This document shows, piece after piece, positions 61,679 through 64,000 of a stretch of DNA of 64,000 nucleotides. Location of the stretch: contig NZ_JBBPCC010000001.1 in assembly GCF_038070315.1 (NCBI RefSeq), positions 682,001 through 746,000 of the forward strand. Direction: 5' to 3'. The DNA comes from Paenibacillus_G filicis (GTDB lineage: Bacteria > Bacillota > Bacilli > Paenibacillales > NBRC-103111). The notes under the pieces are model-generated. The model saw nothing but the letters and a program-made list of their open reading frames with translations. It was not told where the DNA came from and made no database searches. Both the position numbers and the translations under genes were made by a program. Position 1 is the first letter of the stretch, and each line of letters begins with the position of its first letter.

Positions 61679-62852
61679 TTTCGTAGCCCCTACTTCCGTT
61701 TCGTTGTTCGTACATCCTAGCGTACTGATCGTTCATCAGGCTGTACGTGTGATCCCAAGTCAAGGCAGCCACTCGCGCTCTTGCCGCCTCCCCCAGCGCT
61801 GTCTGACGGGCCGGATCAGCCAGTACCTCTCGAACGAGCCGGGCGATCTGTTCTCCATCGCGCTCAATCCAGTAACCGTTCACTCCATCCTCGATCAGAT
61901 CTTCGACTCCGCCGACACGGGTCGATAGCACGACCAATCCGGCTGCTGCCGCCTCATGGACGACGAGTGAGAACGTTTCGTAGCTGGACGGGAAGATGAA
62001 CAAATCGCTCATCCCGAACCATTCTTCGGGATTCGGACGCTTGCCTGCGAAGCATACACGCTCGCGGGCGAACTCCGTAACCTTTGGCCCATAAGCCTCC
62101 GGGTCTCCCTTACCGACGACGATCAGGTGCAGGCTGGGATGTTCCACAGCCAGCCTATTGAAGGCGTCGATGACGAAATCCAGCCCCTTGAGCGGCCAAT
62201 CGCCTCCCATAAACAGCAGAAACTCACCGTTCACCGGCAGCCCGTGCTTGCTTCGAAGCGCACGCTTCTCCCGCTCAGGCATTGGCCGGAAGCAGCTCGT
62301 GTCGACACCGTTCGGGACGACCTCGACCTGATGCCGCTCATAAGGGAATGCGCTGAGCAGCTCCTCCTTGACGCGTCCGGACACTGTGACTAGCCGGCGT
62401 GTCCGCTTCGGCTTATAGATCAGCCTCTCCATCGACAAAGCGATGGAAGAGGCCAGCGCGCTGTTCCATCTGCGCAGCAAAGAGCGGTTCAGCTTGGAGC
62501 GGGTATTGCCCGTCGCCTGCACATAGCCGGCGTGGCAGAAATGAACGGTCGATACATCCGCCCGGTTCAGGACGATCGCTCCGGTCGTATGCAGCAGGTC
62601 CCGCTTGATGAATAACAGCCTCAGCGTAGCCATTATAGCGAACACGATCATCTTGAGCGGCACAGGCTTAGCCATGACGGGAATACGGATAAACCGAACC
62701 CCGGCCGGATCGGCCAGCTTCATGGAGGCTGCAACTACGGTCACCTCAGCATCACGCTTCAAACGCATGATGATCTCCTCCAGATGCCGCTCCATGCCAC
62801 CCCCGCCGCCCACATCATGGGCCACGATGACAATTTTTTTCCTCGCCGTCAT
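61659..62852 (-). CDS. Glycosyltransferase family 4
   Basis: A 397-residue GT-B enzyme. Its start KIVIVAHDVGGGGGMERHLE is the N-terminal glycine loop. STVHFCHAGYVQATGNTRSK, VVPNGVDTSCFRPMPEREK, LLFMGGDWPLKGLDFVIDAF and PSSYETFSLVVHEAAAAGLV (E-x7-E) follow. The start is ATG 62852, sharing ATGA with the upstream gene's stop. The open frame continues 104 codons upstream but as an Arg/Gly-rich shadow of the neighbouring gene. Confidence 0.9.
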   Translation of the reverse strand: MTARKKIVIVAHDVGGGGGMERHLEEIIMRLKRDAEVTVVAASMKLADPAGVRFIRIPVMAKPVPLKMIVFAIMATLRLLFIKRDLLHTTGAIVLNRADVSTVHFCHAGYVQATGNTRSKLNRSLLRRWNSALASSIALSMERLIYKPKRTRRLVTVSGRVKEELLSAFPYERHQVEVVPNGVDTSCFRPMPEREKRALRSKHGLPVNGEFLLFMGGDWPLKGLDFVIDAFNRLAVEHPSLHLIVVGKGDPEAYGPKVTEFARERVCFAGKRPNPEEWFGMSDLFIFPSSYETFSLVVHEAAAAGLVVLSTRVGGVEDLIEDGVNGYWIERDGEQIARLVREVLADPARQTALGEAARARVAALTWDHTYSLMNDQYARMYEQRNGSRGYEIERTHP

Positions 62853-64000
62853 CGAGCCGTCCTCCCCGATAGCGTATCGGCCTTGCCTTCGAGCAAGGCT
62901 TGCTCGAACGCGTGCGCCAAGCTTCGCTTGCTGTAACGGCGGCTTACCGCCGCAAGACCGATCTCCGCCCGGCGCTCCCGCTCCTCCGGATGCTCCATCA
63001 GCGATCCGACCAAGCGAGCGAGCTGCTCCGCATCGCGCTCCGGCACAATCCAGCCGCCGCCAGTCTCCCGGATCAGCACCGGAATCTCTCCGCTGTCGCT
63101 GCCCAGTACAGGAACGCCGCAAGCCATCGCTTCCACAATGACGCGGCCGAACTGTTCCTTCCAATTGGGCATCGTCAGCGACGGCAGGGCGAGTACGTCC
63201 ATCGTATTGATCCAGCGATGGACATCGTTATGCTTGACCGAATCCAGAATCCGGATCAGGCCAGGATGACGAGACTCCATGCGGCGAATTTCCTCCAGCA
63301 GATCGCCCTTGCCGATGAACAAGAAGCTAACCGGCCGATCGGCCAGTTGCTCCGCGGCTTCCAGCAAATAGCGGATGCCCTTCTCCTCCACAAAGCGGCC
63401 GACAAAGCCAACCACGAAGCGGTCCTCCACGCCCAGCTCCCGGCGAAGCTGCCGCCCCTCCTCATGCATCGGCCTGAACTGTCCCGTATCAACGCCGAGC
63501 GGGAACGGAAGCAGGTCGCCCTGGTAGCGCTTCTTACGTAGTACCGAGCCCACGTCCTGGCTGACCACAGCAGCCAGATCCGTTCGCGCCAGTACGTATT
63601 GCTCCATCCAGCGGAATGGCGGAGGATAAGGCTTGAGGATGTTCTGCGCGGAATAAACGACCCGCTTCATCGGCATATTCCGCGAAGCGTAGAACGCCTG
63701 CCACGCGCTGGTGGAGTAAGGCTCCTCTTCCACGAACAACACATCGGGACGGAACGCCGCAATCGAGGGACGAAGATTGGATTGATAATAATGAAGCGGA
63801 ATGCTGCGGGAAAGCCCGACTTTGCGCTGCTCGATCGTTCCGGAAAATTCCGGCCAGCGGGATACTTCTACGGCATCCGCCGAATACGTCGTACGGAAGT
63901 TGGAAGGCACGATCAATTGTACGACATGACCGAGTGCTTCCAGCTCCGCATAAAATTGCTGATTGACATCGGTAACGCAAGGATGGCTGATCGCCATGAT
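62849..64000 (-). CDS. Glycosyltransferase family 4, N-terminus outside window
   Basis: 383 codons are visible and the frame is still open at the right edge. An ATG at 63997 is present, but GT4 enzymes have a few more residues before SHPCVTDVNQQFYAEL, so the true start probably lies beyond 64000. It has NFRTTYSADAVEVSRWPEFS, LLPFPLGVDTGQFRPMHEEG, VGFVGRFVEEKGIRYLLEAA and KEQFGRVIVEAMACGVPVLG (E-x7-E). It is the first visible gene of the second polysaccharide operon. Confidence 0.88.
   Translation of the reverse strand: MMAISHPCVTDVNQQFYAELEALGHVVQLIVPSNFRTTYSADAVEVSRWPEFSGTIEQRKVGLSRSIPLHYYQSNLRPSIAAFRPDVLFVEEEPYSTSAWQAFYASRNMPMKRVVYSAQNILKPYPPPFRWMEQYVLARTDLAAVVSQDVGSVLRKKRYQGDLLPFPLGVDTGQFRPMHEEGRQLRRELGVEDRFVVGFVGRFVEEKGIRYLLEAAEQLADRPVSFLFIGKGDLLEEIRRMESRHPGLIRILDSVKHNDVHRWINTMDVLALPSLTMPNWKEQFGRVIVEAMACGVPVLGSDSGEIPVLIRETGGGWIVPERDAEQLARLVGSLMEHPEERERRAEIGLAAVSRRYSKRSLAHAFEQALLEGKADTLSGRTAR

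Noticed and set aside
62853..63164. 104-codon upstream extension of the glycosyltransferase at 61659-62852
   Set aside because: The extension is Arg/Gly-rich, overlaps the neighbouring glycosyltransferase in another frame, and the ATGA junction at 62852 gives a normal start.

Overview
The window looks like chromosomal DNA of a spore-forming, S-layer-bearing member of the Bacillota, most probably Paenibacillus or a close relative. The reasons are Bacillus-type Shine-Dalgarno sites, frequent GTG and TTG starts, a PrkA kinase, SinR- and AbrB-type transition-state regulators, an SLH-domain surface protein, and a YesM/YesN pair beside a sugar ABC transporter. I saw no rRNA, tRNA or CRISPR array. 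The only mobile-element trace is a broken IS630-type transposase.

Region 1 (1-20874, all minus strand) is an exopolysaccharide locus resembling the Bacillus subtilis eps operon. Reading with transcription, it holds a PHP-type phosphatase, an SLH protein, EpsA (chain-length modulator), EpsB (tyrosine kinase), EpsC (membrane 4,6-dehydratase), a flippase, a pyruvyl transferase, two glycosyltransferases, a polymerase, and EpsL-EpsM-EpsN. EpsC, N, M and L together can make and load an N,N'-diacetylbacillosamine-type sugar. RfbA and RfbB, two paralogous membrane-anchored proteins of unknown function and a stalk-domain protein follow. Base composition drops sharply at about 14.0 kb, so the glycan-specific genes look like an imported cassette attached to conserved control genes.

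Region 2 (21.3-42.7 kb) is mixed housekeeping and signalling: a LytTR-PAS histidine kinase, PrkA, a DUF2161 protein, a thioredoxin-reductase-like flavoprotein, an MFS protein, a sugar ABC transporter divergent from a YesM/YesN two-component operon carrying a phosphodiester glycosidase, a hydrolase-SARP fusion regulator, an AbrB-like protein with a zinc ribbon, TrmL, a PhoB-type regulator and SerC.

Region 3 (42.9-45.1 kb) is a compact regulatory island: a SinR homologue divergent from two tandem paralogous XRE regulators. A 38-bp composite operator, made of two 15-bp GATAC-N5-GTATC palindromes 23 bp apart, occurs twice here. A related 25-bp palindrome lies at 37.5 kb between two very small genes.

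Region 4 (45.1-64.0 kb, minus strand) is a second polysaccharide locus that runs off the right edge. It has nine glycosyltransferases (eight GT4-like, one GT2), a flippase, a polymerase, an acyltransferase, a ManC GDP-mannose enzyme, a lipoprotein of the HlyD adaptor family and a secreted repeat protein of unknown function. The two surface-glycan loci therefore flank the SinR/AbrB-type regulators that control biofilm matrix in B. subtilis. The most interesting leads are the duplicated operator system, the hydrolase-SARP regulator that lacks a catalytic histidine, the LytTR kinase, and the unknown membrane proteins of both loci.
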